From contig MPNJ01000022.1 in the NCBI GenBank assembly GCA_002238965.1, positions 1-64,000 of the forward strand: a stretch of 64,000 bases of DNA. Direction: 5' to 3'. Below are positions 15,854-24,204 of this stretch, piece by piece; the stretch's first letter is position 1; the number at the start of each line of letters is the position of its first letter. Under the pieces are notes generated by a model. It was not told the DNA's origin and made no database searches. It saw nothing but the letters and a program-made list of their open reading frames with translations. The DNA comes from Nitrospinae bacterium bin107 (GTDB lineage: Bacteria > UBA8248). The position numbers and the translations under genes are program-made.

Positions 15854-16873
15854 TCATATTTCCCGGTATTCAGTGGCGACGGCGAACCCCTTGTTCCCCA
15901 CTTCGAACGGCCCGCTGCACCTGCTGAAAAAGAGCACCCCGTCGGCGGGACTGCGCAACTCCTCCACTACCTCCAGGGAGAACGGATCCAGCATTTCACC
16001 CAGAAGCTCCCCTTCGCTCACTTTGGCGCCCAGGTCTGCGAAGTGCGTTTTCCGCGAGATGAGGTATCCGCCGCTCGAGGGATTCGCCTCGGCTCGATTA
16101 GCGAAACCGAAATAGGTGATCCTCAATCTCTTCTCCTCCCCGGGAAGCATCCCGAGGTGAACGAGCAGGTTCAAGAACCCCTCCTCCAGGTTCTCCCGGT
16201 AGAGGTTCTCCTCGCACTCGGGGAGGTAGGCGCCGCCAATCTCCACGCTGACCGCCGGTATCTTCTGCGCGAGCGCATAGCCCGATGCGCTCGATTTGCT
16301 GAAGGGCACGCTGTGCACCAGGCCCGCGCCCCCGCTTGCGAATGCGATCGCCATCTCGCGCGATTTTTCACCTGCCGCGCCTTCGATGTCCGGGTCCATG
16401 TCGACGCGCCTCTGGATTCTCCCGGCCGCACCGCCGGAATGACATTCCACGAGATAATCCGCACCCTCGATAAGGATTTTACGAATCTTGTGCGCGTAGC
16501 GCTGCGTCAGCGTCCCCTTGGCCGAACCCGGAAACGCGCCCCAGAGATTCGTCTGCTCGTGCTGATCGGGCGATTGCCGCGAGAAATTCGCAAAGGCGAA
16601 CGGGTTCGCCACCGGTACCACCAACAGGGCGCCGCTCAATTGCGCGCGGTCGATTCGCGCCAGCACGTTCTGGAACGCGCGAATCGGCTGCGGCTCATCC
16701 CCGTGGACACACGCCAGAACGGAAAGCGTGGGGCCGGGCTTCGCCCCCCTCACGCAATGAAGGGGCAGGCCGGTTTCTGAGCCGGTGAGCATCTGCGCCA
16801 CCGGTATTTTCACGTATTCATAGGAGCCTGCGGCCACTTCCACGCCCCCGATTTCCCACGAATCTCGACTCAC
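15854..16873 (-). CDS. succinylglutamate desuccinylase/aspartoacylase-family amidohydrolase
   Basis: The 339-residue protein matches the AstE/AspA zinc carboxypeptidase-like family: CVHGDEPQPIRAF (His57, Glu60), VPVANPFAFANFSRQSP, and ECHSGGAAGR with His145 as third zinc ligand. A later VSVEIGG holds the likely catalytic Glu. These enzymes remove acyl groups from amino acids. The C-terminal third has the beta-rich domain seen in family members that end in a barrel-sandwich hybrid (SPADGVLFF). It starts with GTG, two bases after the TAA of the oxidoreductase gene, so the two are co-translated. The exact amide substrate is unknown. Confidence 0.82.
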   Translation of the reverse strand: MSRDSWEIGGVEVAAGSYEYVKIPVAQMLTGSETGLPLHCVRGAKPGPTLSVLACVHGDEPQPIRAFQNVLARIDRAQLSGALLVVPVANPFAFANFSRQSPDQHEQTNLWGAFPGSAKGTLTQRYAHKIRKILIEGADYLVECHSGGAAGRIQRRVDMDPDIEGAAGEKSREMAIAFASGGAGLVHSVPFSKSSASGYALAQKIPAVSVEIGGAYLPECEENLYRENLEEGFLNLLVHLGMLPGEEKRLRITYFGFANRAEANPSSGGYLISRKTHFADLGAKVSEGELLGEMLDPFSLEVVEELRSPADGVLFFSRCSGPFEVGNKGFAVATEYREI

Positions 16874-16875
16874 CC

Positions 16876-17877
16876 TTATTGTCCTCTAATCTCGGAAACA
16901 TCGACCACGCGCCCGCTCTTGGCGCTCTCAACGATAGACTCCAGAACGGCCACGACTTCCCGCGCGGCTCTTCCGTCCGTCTCGGGCGTGGCTTCGCCCC
17001 GTATGCACTTGCCGAACTCCTGTATTTCTTCGGCGAGCGCATCGCCGCCGTCCACGGAGAGCTCGCTCCTTTCATTCTCGCCTTTTTTCTGGAGATAGAG
17101 CCGCTCCCCCTCGTCCTCGCTCCATGCGGAGCCTTCCGTGCCATGGGCCGAGGTCGTGCACTGCTTGGGCGTGACGTAGCAGGTGGTGATGTAGCCGAGC
17201 GGGCCGCTCTCGTATTCGAGAATGATGTTCGTCACGTCATCGAGATTGCCGGCGGCGAACAGTTGCTTGCTGAACGCGCTCGCCCGCTTCACGGGGCCGG
17301 CCAGGTACTGGAGATTGTCCACCATGTGGACGCCCAGCCCCGTCATGCCCCCCGCCGGACATTCCGCCGGGTCGTTCCGCCAGCCGCTTCTCGGGTTCTG
17401 CCCGTTGGGATTCGAGAGATTCGCTTCCAGTGCGTGAACCATGCCCAGCGCGCCTTCGTCTATCATCGCCCGTATCCGGCGGTTCGCTCCCTGCCGCCTT
17501 CTGTGGTGCCCGACCAGGAGCGTAACGCCTGCTTTTTCAGTGGCGTCGATGCACTTGTCCGCATCGGCCACCGTCAGGGTGAGCGGCTTTTCGACGAAAA
17601 CGTGCTTGCCTGCGGATGCCGCCTGCGTGATCAGGTCCGTATGCGTGGAATGGGGCGTGGCGATGAGGATTCCCTCCACCTCGCTGTCTTTCAGGACTTC
17701 CTCAAAAGACGCCGCCGGGCGGCAACCGAATTTCTCCGCGAATTCCTCGCGCGAGGACTCGGTTCTCGTGAAGCACCGGGTAATCTCCACGTTTCCCGCC
17801 CTTTTCGCGGCATTCCCCAGCATGGTTCCCCAGTTGGCCAGGCCTATCGACGCCAACCGAACTTTTTCATCCGCCAT
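16876..17877 (-). CDS. Gfo/Idh/MocA-family NAD(P)-dependent oxidoreductase
   Basis: The 333-residue protein has a Rossmann N-terminus (LASIGLANWGTMLGNAAKRAG), the VFVEKPLTLTVADADKC block with the family EKP motif, and the C-terminal alpha/beta substrate domain (GGGMTGLGVHMVDN-like GGMTGLGVHMVDNLQY). Members oxidise or reduce sugars, inositols and related polyols. ATG 17877 is preferred to ATG 17883, since GGAG lies 6 bases before it. First gene of a minus-strand unit with the AstE-like and cupin genes; divergent from the two-cupin gene at 18125. Confidence 0.86.
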   Translation of the reverse strand: MADEKVRLASIGLANWGTMLGNAAKRAGNVEITRCFTRTESSREEFAEKFGCRPAASFEEVLKDSEVEGILIATPHSTHTDLITQAASAGKHVFVEKPLTLTVADADKCIDATEKAGVTLLVGHHRRRQGANRRIRAMIDEGALGMVHALEANLSNPNGQNPRSGWRNDPAECPAGGMTGLGVHMVDNLQYLAGPVKRASAFSKQLFAAGNLDDVTNIILEYESGPLGYITTCYVTPKQCTTSAHGTEGSAWSEDEGERLYLQKKGENERSELSVDGGDALAEEIQEFGKCIRGEATPETDGRAAREVVAVLESIVESAKSGRVVDVSEIRGQ

Positions 17878-17962
17878 ATCCATCTCCAGTATATTTGATA
17901 AGTGCCGTTAAGTATCCAGGATCGCGCCCACCGCCAGGAAAATGCCGGGGAGCGCCTCATTT

Positions 17963-18036
17963 ATTGTCGAACATAAATTGTCAGACGCGACGGGAAAGGG
18001 TAACATTCGCGCCTTGGGTTCAACAAACCTGACAAC
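17963..18036. promoter_or_regulatory. divergent promoter region with repeated ATTGTC/GACAA motifs
   Basis: Between the oxidoreductase and two-cupin genes, ATTGTC occurs at 17963-17968 and 17977-17982, and GACAAC lies in the opposite sense at 18031. The spacing of 14 bases between the first two and their place in a divergent region suggest binding of a regulator, possibly of GntR type. No regulator gene is adjacent, so this is a weak call. Confidence 0.25.
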
Positions 18037-18124
18037 AATAATTTTTTTGATTCCCGGCGGCGAATTGCCTTGAATCACCGAAAACGAATGCAGGGATATT
18101 TTCGTCAGAAAAGGAGTTTACCGG

Positions 18125-18952
18125 ATGCCGTTCCATCGTTTCGATGAAATAGAGAAAAAAGCCGTTACCCCCCATCTCTCCTCCGGTCAGGGTTCCATCA
18201 TCGAGGGGGAATACATGTATTTTTGCCAGGTCAGCAAGGTGGCTGGCACGGGTTCGCAGATACACTATCACCCCAACGAGCTCATGATTTTCCCCGTCAG
18301 TGGTAAAATCAACGCCCTCGTCGGTAAGGACAGAAGAGTCGTCACGCCGGGCACCTTCGTTCACGTCCCCGCCTACGCGCAGCATCAGATGGGCGCCACC
18401 GAAGACGGCGACATGGACTACCTCTACGTGAAGGACCGCTCCTGGACGGTCGTGGGGCTCGACAGGGACCAGGTTGTGCCGGACAAGGCGCTCACCGTCG
18501 AAGAAATCAACCAGCGATACGAGGAAGGCACCGCTGAAGAATTCGAAAGAGACGCCGAGAGATCGGAAATCATCGTCGAGGGCCTGAACAACTCCTATTA
18601 CCCGATTCTCCCCTCCCTGGACGCGCCCGCATCTTCGGGACGCCACACCGTGTGGATCGAAGGCGAGCGCCTCGCGTTCGGCTACGGCGAGATTCCCGAG
18701 GGCTTTGAGGACCAGACGGCCGAGAACGCGCACGAGCAATTCGTCTACGTCATCAAGGGAGTCATCGACGCCCAGGTGGACGACGACCGGCAGCAAGCGG
18801 GTCCCGGCTCCATCATCCACATCCCGAAGGGTTCGAAGCGGAGCCTCTCCGCCCAGAGCGGCCAGCACGCGCGCTACGCGTCGGTGCGGGCCATGCCGAA
18901 GCTCGAGGAGATGTTGCGGGAAAAGGCGGCGGCCGCGGCGGCGCAAGGCTAA
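18125..18952 (+). CDS. two-domain cupin protein
   Basis: The 275-residue product contains two cupin barrels. The first has AGTGSQIHYHPNELMIFPVSG and HVPAYAQHQMG; the second has ENAHEQFVYVIKG and HIPKGSKRSLSA and has lost part of the usual histidine set, so only the first may bind metal fully. Bicupins include dioxygenases and decarboxylases. AAGGAG precedes ATG 18125. It begins a plus-strand run with the Rieske protein (18970) and the enolase-superfamily enzyme (19397) with short gaps, so a catabolic oxygenase-isomerase pathway is suggested but not proven. Confidence 0.8.
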   Translation: MPFHRFDEIEKKAVTPHLSSGQGSIIEGEYMYFCQVSKVAGTGSQIHYHPNELMIFPVSGKINALVGKDRRVVTPGTFVHVPAYAQHQMGATEDGDMDYLYVKDRSWTVVGLDRDQVVPDKALTVEEINQRYEEGTAEEFERDAERSEIIVEGLNNSYYPILPSLDAPASSGRHTVWIEGERLAFGYGEIPEGFEDQTAENAHEQFVYVIKGVIDAQVDDDRQQAGPGSIIHIPKGSKRSLSAQSGQHARYASVRAMPKLEEMLREKAAAAAAQG

Positions 18953-18969
18953 AGCGGGGCGAATCGCGC

Positions 18970-19368
18970 ATGGCGAAACACATGGTGTGCAAAATCTCGG
19001 ACTTGCCCCCCGGCGCGCGCAAGATAGTCGAGGTCGAGGGCCGCTCCATCGGCGTGTTCAACATCAAGAATTCCCTCTACGCGGTCAGGAACTCCTGTCC
19101 GCACCAGGGCGCGCCGCTGTGTCTCGGCAAGGTCAAGGGGACGATGAAGTCATCCAGGCCCCATACCTATGAATACGTGATGGACGAGCAGGTTCTCGTG
19201 TGTCCCTGGCATTGCTGGGAGTTCGACATCACGAACGGGCGCTCGGTCTTCAATCCCCACAAAATGCGCGTCAAAACCTATGAGGTCACGCTCGAGGCGG
19301 AAGAAGACCCCTCCATCGAGACGTATGAGGTTACGCTCGAAAAAGACCTGGTGATGCTGCACGTCTGA
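18970..19368 (+). CDS. Rieske [2Fe-2S] ferredoxin-like protein
   Basis: The 132-residue protein has both Rieske cluster motifs: Cys43-x-His45 in SCPHQGAPLC and Cys78-x-x-His81 in CPWHCWEFD. The 27 residues after the first pair include a longer insert (KSSRPHTYEYVMDEQ) than in minimal Rieske ferredoxins. A repeated phrase, YEVTLE, occurs twice at the C-terminus. Such proteins carry electrons to or form part of ring-hydroxylating oxygenases. It lies 17 bases after the two-cupin gene and 28 before the enolase-superfamily gene, so the three are probably one operon. Confidence 0.88.
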   Translation: MAKHMVCKISDLPPGARKIVEVEGRSIGVFNIKNSLYAVRNSCPHQGAPLCLGKVKGTMKSSRPHTYEYVMDEQVLVCPWHCWEFDITNGRSVFNPHKMRVKTYEVTLEAEEDPSIETYEVTLEKDLVMLHV

Positions 19369-19396
19369 TTCCCCGCCAGAGGAGCCGAGAGCACGA

Positions 19397-20494
19397 ATGA
19401 GAAAAATCGAGAAAATAGAACTCTTCCCCGTCGCCATACCCTTGAACCATCCCTACAAGAGCGCCACGCGCATGGCGACGCATTCAGAGGACATCGTCGT
19501 CAAGATCACCTGCGACGGCGTTTCCGGCTGGGGCGGGGCGCCGCTCCGCTCGTTTCCCACCGGGGAGACGCTCAAGAGCGCGTACCAGATTCTCGATGAA
19601 TACCTCGTACCCGCGGTCGCCGATAGCAACCCCTTCGACAGGGAACTCATCGTCCACAAGATGGAAAAGGCCATCCCCTTCCACTACTCACCCAAAGCGG
19701 CAATCGACTGCGCGGTGCACGACCTCCTGGGGCGCATGCTGGGATGCCCGGTCTACGATCTCCTGGGCGGAAAAATCAGGGACGAGATGCCCGCCTTCGA
19801 CATCCTGCCATTGGAATCACCCGAGCGAACCGCCGAGCTCGCGGCGGAATCCATGGCTCTGGGCATCACCTCGTTCAAGGTGAAGATGAACCGTGACACG
19901 AAGACGAGCATTGCGCGCGTGGCGGCGGCCCGGGAGGCTGCCGGGGATGAGGCCCACATCGTCGTCGACGCGAACATGAGCTGGACGCCCAAGCTCGCCG
20001 TGCAGATGTGCGCGCGCATCGAGGAGTACGGCATCACCATGCTGGAGCAGCCCGTGCCCGGCAACGACCTCGACGGCCTGGAGTTCGTCAACAAGAACAC
20101 GCGCATCCCCATCTGCGCGGACGAGTCGTTCCGGCCCGACTATCTGGCCGAAATCGCCCGCAGGCGCGCCGCCGACATCGTGAACCTGAAGGTGAACCGC
20201 GAGGGCGGCCTGCTCCACGCGAAAAAGGCCGCCGCCCTCATCGAGATCCACGGCATCGAGGGCATCTGCGGCAGCGTGATCCACAGCGCGCTGAACGACG
20301 CCGCCTGTGCGCATCTTTTCGCCTCGACCCCTTCAATCGTCTATAACGAATCCGGCAAGGCCCCCGCCTGGCACGATGAGGACATCGTCACCGGCTTCGT
20401 GGCGAAAGACGGGGTCGTCAAGGTTCCCGACGGTCCGGGTCTGGGAGTGGAAGTCAACGAGGAGGCGGTGCAAAAATTCCGCCTCGATCTTTGA
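19397..20494 (+). CDS. mandelate racemase/muconate lactonizing enzyme family protein
   Basis: The 365-residue protein is an enolase-superfamily member: catalytic Lys161-x-Lys163 (FKVKMN), metal ligands Asp191 (VVDANMSW), Glu217 (LEQPV) and Asp242 (CADESF), and the opposite general base Lys265 (VNLKVNREGG). This KxK plus K arrangement marks the muconate lactonizing enzyme subgroup, which includes cycloisomerases and dipeptide or amino-acid epimerases. It lies last in the run cupin-Rieske-enolase. The substrate cannot be chosen by sequence alone; a cyclic acid or N-acyl amino acid would fit the neighbouring oxygenase-like genes. Confidence 0.87.
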   Translation: MRKIEKIELFPVAIPLNHPYKSATRMATHSEDIVVKITCDGVSGWGGAPLRSFPTGETLKSAYQILDEYLVPAVADSNPFDRELIVHKMEKAIPFHYSPKAAIDCAVHDLLGRMLGCPVYDLLGGKIRDEMPAFDILPLESPERTAELAAESMALGITSFKVKMNRDTKTSIARVAAAREAAGDEAHIVVDANMSWTPKLAVQMCARIEEYGITMLEQPVPGNDLDGLEFVNKNTRIPICADESFRPDYLAEIARRRAADIVNLKVNREGGLLHAKKAAALIEIHGIEGICGSVIHSALNDAACAHLFASTPSIVYNESGKAPAWHDEDIVTGFVAKDGVVKVPDGPGLGVEVNEEAVQKFRLDL

Positions 20495-20702
20495 TACGGG
20501 CGGGCATCACCGGCCGTTCAGCTCTCAAGTAGCCCTAAGTCCACGTACTGTACTTCTCCCGAATAACCAACCGGCAAGAGAGAAGAGAACCACTCCCCCT
20601 TAAAGGTGGGATTGTTGAAAAAACCCACAGAAGAAACGCGCTAAAATGCACTAACTCCTTGAGAGTTCTTGCCGTTTCACGAGAGAGTAATTCACTCCCC
20701 CC
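20495..20702. repeat. intergenic region with repeat relic (copy C, 20606-20640)
   Basis: No gene is seen between the enolase-superfamily gene and the complete element at 20707. The stretch 20606-20640 shows TTGTTGAAAAAACCC followed by ACAGAAGAAACGCGC, similar to the relic at 15273. It seems to be an older copy of the same family lying beside the intact one. The rest is unassigned. Confidence 0.5.
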
Positions 20703-20706
20703 TTGA

Positions 20707-20872
20707 GGGGGCTGTTGAAAAACCCCGATGATGGAGGGATGGCAGTGTAGGGACAACCCTCCGTGGTTGTCCTTTTGCAGGATGGTTACAATCAGGACAG
20801 GCACGGAGGCCTGTCCCTACGGGATCATCAAGTCGCCGAGCGAAGGAAAACAAGGTCTTTTTCAACAGCCCT
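20707..20872. mobile_element. MITE-like element (copy B) with TTGA target duplication
   Basis: Terminal inverted repeats GGGGGCTGTTGAAAAA (left) and TTTTTCAACAGCCC (right) bound 166 bp, flanked by the direct repeat TTGA at 20703-20706 and 20873-20876. The inside (20747-20820) is a double hairpin starting GTAGGGACAACC and ending GGCCTGTCCCTAC, nearly identical to copy A at 1650-1726. No ORF inside, so movement would need a transposase from elsewhere. Confidence 0.78.
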
Positions 20873-20887
20873 TTGACGCTCTCCCCC

Positions 20888-22033
20888 TCAAAGCTTGTGG
20901 CCGTATAACTCCTCGGCGCTCTCGTGGTAGATGCGCCGCCTCAGTTCGTCCGGGACTTCCTGAAAAACCTGCCGGGGGTTGTCGAAATCCCAATGCGGAT
21001 AATCGGACGCGAACAGCAGCGTCTTTTCCGCCTTCGCCATTCTGAGAATCTGGCGGTGGTCCTCGTTCGTGGGCGGCTCCGCGATGGGCTGTGTGGTCAG
21101 CCGGATGTGGTCGACGATGTATTCACTCGGCGGACGCTCGAGCCAGGGCACCTCCGCGCGCAGTGAGCGCCATTCCTGATCGAAGCGCCACATGATGCTC
21201 GGCAGCCAGGCGTAGCCCATCTCCTGGAAAACGACCTTGAGTTTCGGGAAGCGCACGAACACGCCCTCGCACACCAGGCTGATGACCTGGGACTGCGCAA
21301 TCGTCACCGCGCCCGTGTGAACCTCGATGTAATAGGCGGGAATTCCCGTGGGGTTCATAGGCGTGTTCACGCCCGCCCCCTCGCCCGCGCCGTGCATCCC
21401 GATGGGCAGCCCCATGGCTTCTGCGGCCTCGTAGATGGGGTAGTAGTGGCGGTTCCCCAGCAACACGTCCATCTGCGGAATCTGCACCTGAACCACGGAG
21501 GGATGCGCGCCGATTCTCTCGATCTCCTTGACGGCGAGCCCCGGGTCGCGCGGGCCGACGTGAATCGCGAGCTTGAGCCGGGGTTCCGGCTCGCACCACT
21601 CGTGGAGCAGCCAGTCGTTGTTCGCCGCGATGAACGCGGCCGCCATGTCGGCGTCCGGCAGTCCGCCGATGCCGAACAGATCGCCGGCGATGAGAACCCC
21701 GGTGTCGACCCCGTATTTATCCAGATGGTGGGATCGCAGCATGTCGAGGCTGGAACCCGGTCTCCCACCGTCGGGCGGCAGGGCGTCGGGACGTTCGGCG
21801 CCGTGGGGATGGTAGTACCAGCGCTTGGGAATCGAAAAGACGTTTCTCGCGGTGGTCGGGTCTTTGGCGGAACTGAGCGGCGCCACGCCCATGCGCTTGC
21901 GCCACGACTCGGACAGATATGGATGAAGCTGGTACATGCCGTTCATCCGCGGATGGATGTCCGCGTCGATAATTTTGAGCTTCACTTCATCCGTCGTTTC
22001 TTGCGCCGCCGGTTCAAGTCCCGTCTCGTTCAT
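20888..22033 (-). CDS. amidohydrolase family 2 (ACMSD-like) hydrolase/decarboxylase
   Basis: The 381-residue protein is a TIM-barrel metal-dependent hydrolase of the amidohydrolase-2 group: IIDADIHPRM at the start, GMHGAGEG mid-protein, FPKLKVVFQEMGYAWLPSIMWRFDQEW, and the late metal ligand Asp in FASDYPHWDFDNP. The group contains decarboxylases such as ACMSD and gamma-resorcylate decarboxylase as well as hydrolases. The ATG at 22033 follows GAGGGGCC. It lies 42 bases downstream of the amidase gene, same direction, so they are probably co-transcribed. Substrate unknown. Confidence 0.82.
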   Translation of the reverse strand: MNETGLEPAAQETTDEVKLKIIDADIHPRMNGMYQLHPYLSESWRKRMGVAPLSSAKDPTTARNVFSIPKRWYYHPHGAERPDALPPDGGRPGSSLDMLRSHHLDKYGVDTGVLIAGDLFGIGGLPDADMAAAFIAANNDWLLHEWCEPEPRLKLAIHVGPRDPGLAVKEIERIGAHPSVVQVQIPQMDVLLGNRHYYPIYEAAEAMGLPIGMHGAGEGAGVNTPMNPTGIPAYYIEVHTGAVTIAQSQVISLVCEGVFVRFPKLKVVFQEMGYAWLPSIMWRFDQEWRSLRAEVPWLERPPSEYIVDHIRLTTQPIAEPPTNEDHRQILRMAKAEKTLLFASDYPHWDFDNPRQVFQEVPDELRRRIYHESAEELYGHKL

Positions 22034-22075
22034 TTCAGGCCCCTCTGTTTCAAGTATTCAAAAATGTATGCAGTC

Positions 22076-23419
22076 CTAAAATTCCGGAAACTCCGCCCGC
22101 CAGCCCATCTCGTCCTCGAACCACTTCGCGGTCGCCAGGAGCTTCTCCTCCCCGCAGCGCATCGCGCCGAACTGGATTCCCAGGGGAAGGTTCATGTCCC
22201 CGCGCCCCAAAGGCAGGGTGATGGCGGGCTGCCCCGAAAAGGTGAGCGGCTGCAACATGGCCGGCCCGCCGGTGGATTCCGCCCACGGCGGCGGCCCCGC
22301 GTCGAAACTCGGCAGGGCGAACAGATCGTAGCGCTCCATCAGATCGTCCATTTTCCGGGTGAAATTCGCCCGCACGCGCAGCGCCTTCACGTAATGGACC
22401 GCGGGCGCCATGTAGCCGATCGTCATGCTCCTGCGCACGTAAGGCGGCAGTTCGTCCTTGTGCGCCGCGTACAAATCCTCATGGCAAGCGGCGGAATCGA
22501 CGCATCGGGCGATGAAATGCGCCGCGTTTATCTCATCCATGCTCAGGGGCAGCTCCACCTCGTGGACGTCGATACCCTTTGATTTTACTTGAGATACGGC
22601 CCGCTCGGTCCATTCGACGACTTCCTCGCTGGCAAGCGGGAGCAGGTGCTTCAAATAGGCGATTTTTACAGGCTTCCGGGGCATCTGGTTGGCAGCGGGC
22701 GGCGGATCATCCACCGCGCTGTGATCCGCGCCATCGGGACCCGCCGCCACCTCCAGTATCTTTGCGATATCCTCGACCGTGCGCGCGATAACGCCTAAGT
22801 GATCGAAATTCCATGAAACTTCGATGACGCCCGTCCTGGGAATGCGTCCATAGGTGGGTTTCAGTCCCGGTACGCCGCAATAGGCGGCGGGGCGAAGCGT
22901 GGAGCCCGTCGTCTGGCTGCCGAACGCGGCGGGAACCATGCCCGCGCCCACGGCGGCGGCGGAGCCGCTGCTCGACCCGCCCGGGCTTCGCTCGATGTTC
23001 CAGGGATTGCGGGCGATGGATGGGTCTCCCTGCGCGAAGGGCGTCGTCACCGCCTTGCCCAGGGCGATTGCGCCCGCATTCCTGAGACGCGCCACGCAAG
23101 TGGCGTCCTCGGCGGCAGTTTGTCCCTCGAAAATCCCCGTTCCGGCTTCGAGCTTGAGACCCCGGATGCCGAAAATATCCTTGGCCGCATAAGGCGCACC
23201 GGCAAGAGGGCCCAACGCCTCACCGGCGCTTCTCGCATCGTCTATCGCCTTCGCCGCCTCGAGCGCGCCTTGCGCGTCCACCTGCACCCAGGCCTTCACC
23301 TGCTCTTCACAAGCGTCGATTCGGGATATAAGCGAGCGCACCCACTCCGTCGCTGTGAGTGCGCCCTCCTCCATCTTGCTTAAGCCTTCGCTCAAGGAGA
23401 GCCGCCAGTGTTCGCTCAT
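22076..23419 (-). CDS. amidase-signature family enzyme
   Basis: The 447-residue protein carries the amidase-signature catalytic triad: Lys80 (YAAKDIF), cis-Ser149 in PGGSSSGSAAA, and nucleophile Ser173 in GSQTTGSTLRPA. These enzymes hydrolyse amides or, as GatA, transfer ammonia. No GatB gene is nearby, so a stand-alone hydrolase is more likely than tRNA transamidation. Its ATG overlaps the stop codon of the small gene at 23416-23631 by ATGA, so the two are coupled. One of three amidase-signature proteins in this window. Confidence 0.87.
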   Translation of the reverse strand: MSEHWRLSLSEGLSKMEEGALTATEWVRSLISRIDACEEQVKAWVQVDAQGALEAAKAIDDARSAGEALGPLAGAPYAAKDIFGIRGLKLEAGTGIFEGQTAAEDATCVARLRNAGAIALGKAVTTPFAQGDPSIARNPWNIERSPGGSSSGSAAAVGAGMVPAAFGSQTTGSTLRPAAYCGVPGLKPTYGRIPRTGVIEVSWNFDHLGVIARTVEDIAKILEVAAGPDGADHSAVDDPPPAANQMPRKPVKIAYLKHLLPLASEEVVEWTERAVSQVKSKGIDVHEVELPLSMDEINAAHFIARCVDSAACHEDLYAAHKDELPPYVRRSMTIGYMAPAVHYVKALRVRANFTRKMDDLMERYDLFALPSFDAGPPPWAESTGGPAMLQPLTFSGQPAITLPLGRGDMNLPLGIQFGAMRCGEEKLLATAKWFEDEMGWRAEFPEF

Positions 23420-23631
23420 TTCGCGCCCTCATCGGCCTTCGGCTCTTCAAGCATGGGGAGAAACGGCTCATCGGTGGATTCTACGGGTGTGCCTGAGAGA
23501 ACCTGGAGCATCCGGGCGACATCATCCGCCGTCTTGAGGCCGAGTTCATCCCGGGGCACGTTAAATACGGAAGCGGCCATCTCGCTTATCCGCGCCGCGA
23601 TTTCCTCATGACCCTCTTGCGGTTGTGACAT
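23416..23631 (-). CDS. small protein coupled to amidase (unrecognised family)
   Basis: I do not recognise the 71-residue product (MSQPQEGHEEIAARISEMAA at the start). It is mostly helical in the first half (ISEMAASVFNVP, TADDVARMLQVL) and has an acidic, proline-containing tail. The helical part faintly recalls acyl carrier or GatC/AtzG-type helpers, but there is no DSL serine site. ATG 23631 has GGGAG 7 bases upstream and is preferred to the GTG at 23637. The ATGA overlap with the amidase ORF argues for a stoichiometric helper of the amidase, like GatC for GatA or AtzG for AtzE; this is inference. Confidence 0.65.
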   Translation of the reverse strand: MSQPQEGHEEIAARISEMAASVFNVPRDELGLKTADDVARMLQVLSGTPVESTDEPFLPMLEEPKADEGAK

Positions 23632-23751
23632 ATTCACTCTCCCGGCTGCACGGATATCACCCGATCCGGAATATCGTGTTAGGTATCTCGAATGAAAAGC
23701 ATCATACTATAAAGGAACCGCCGGATTTAAGGGCGATGAGAGGGAAAACGC

Positions 23752-24204
23752 ATGAAAATCTGGGTGGACGCGGACGCATGCCCGCAAGATATCAAGGAGA
23801 TCCTCTACAAAACCGCCGATCGCCTCGATATACCCACCGTACTGGTCGCCAACATGAAGCTCAGGACGCCGGATATCTCCTCCGTCTCCACGATTCAGGT
23901 CCCCGGCGGGGCGGACGTAGCCGATGAGTACATCGTCGAGCACTTAAGCAAAGGCGATTTCGTCATCACCGCGGACGTTCCCTTCGCGGCGAAAGCAGTC
24001 GAAAAAGGCGCGCTGGGCATCGACCCGCGCGGCGAAGTCTATACCGAGGAAAACGTGGGCGAGCGGCTCTCTTTAAGAAATTTCATGATGGATATGCGCT
24101 CGGGCGGCCTCGTCCAGGGCGGCCCGCCGCCCATGGCCACCTCGGACCGCCACAAATTCGCAGCGGCTTTGGACCGCGAGTTGACGAAAAAAAGAAACGC
24201 CTAG
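23752..24204 (+). CDS. UPF0178 (YaiI/YqxD, DUF188) family protein
   Basis: The 150-residue protein begins KIWVDADACPQDIKEILYKTA and contains VITADVPFAAKAVEKGA and the LRNFMMDMRSGG block, the full signature of the UPF0178 family. The family has a PIN-like fold and its function is not settled. The length is typical. It ends in a 4-base convergent overlap (CTAG) with the quinone-oxidoreductase-like gene, so both genes end with no spacer and no separate terminator. Confidence 0.88.
   Translation: MKIWVDADACPQDIKEILYKTADRLDIPTVLVANMKLRTPDISSVSTIQVPGGADVADEYIVEHLSKGDFVITADVPFAAKAVEKGALGIDPRGEVYTEENVGERLSLRNFMMDMRSGGLVQGGPPPMATSDRHKFAAALDRELTKKRNA

Noticed and set aside
22076-23419. GatA of the tRNA-dependent amidotransferase with the small gene as GatC
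   Set aside because: No GatB is present, the small protein does not show GatC motifs, and two more amidases in the window suggest catabolic roles.
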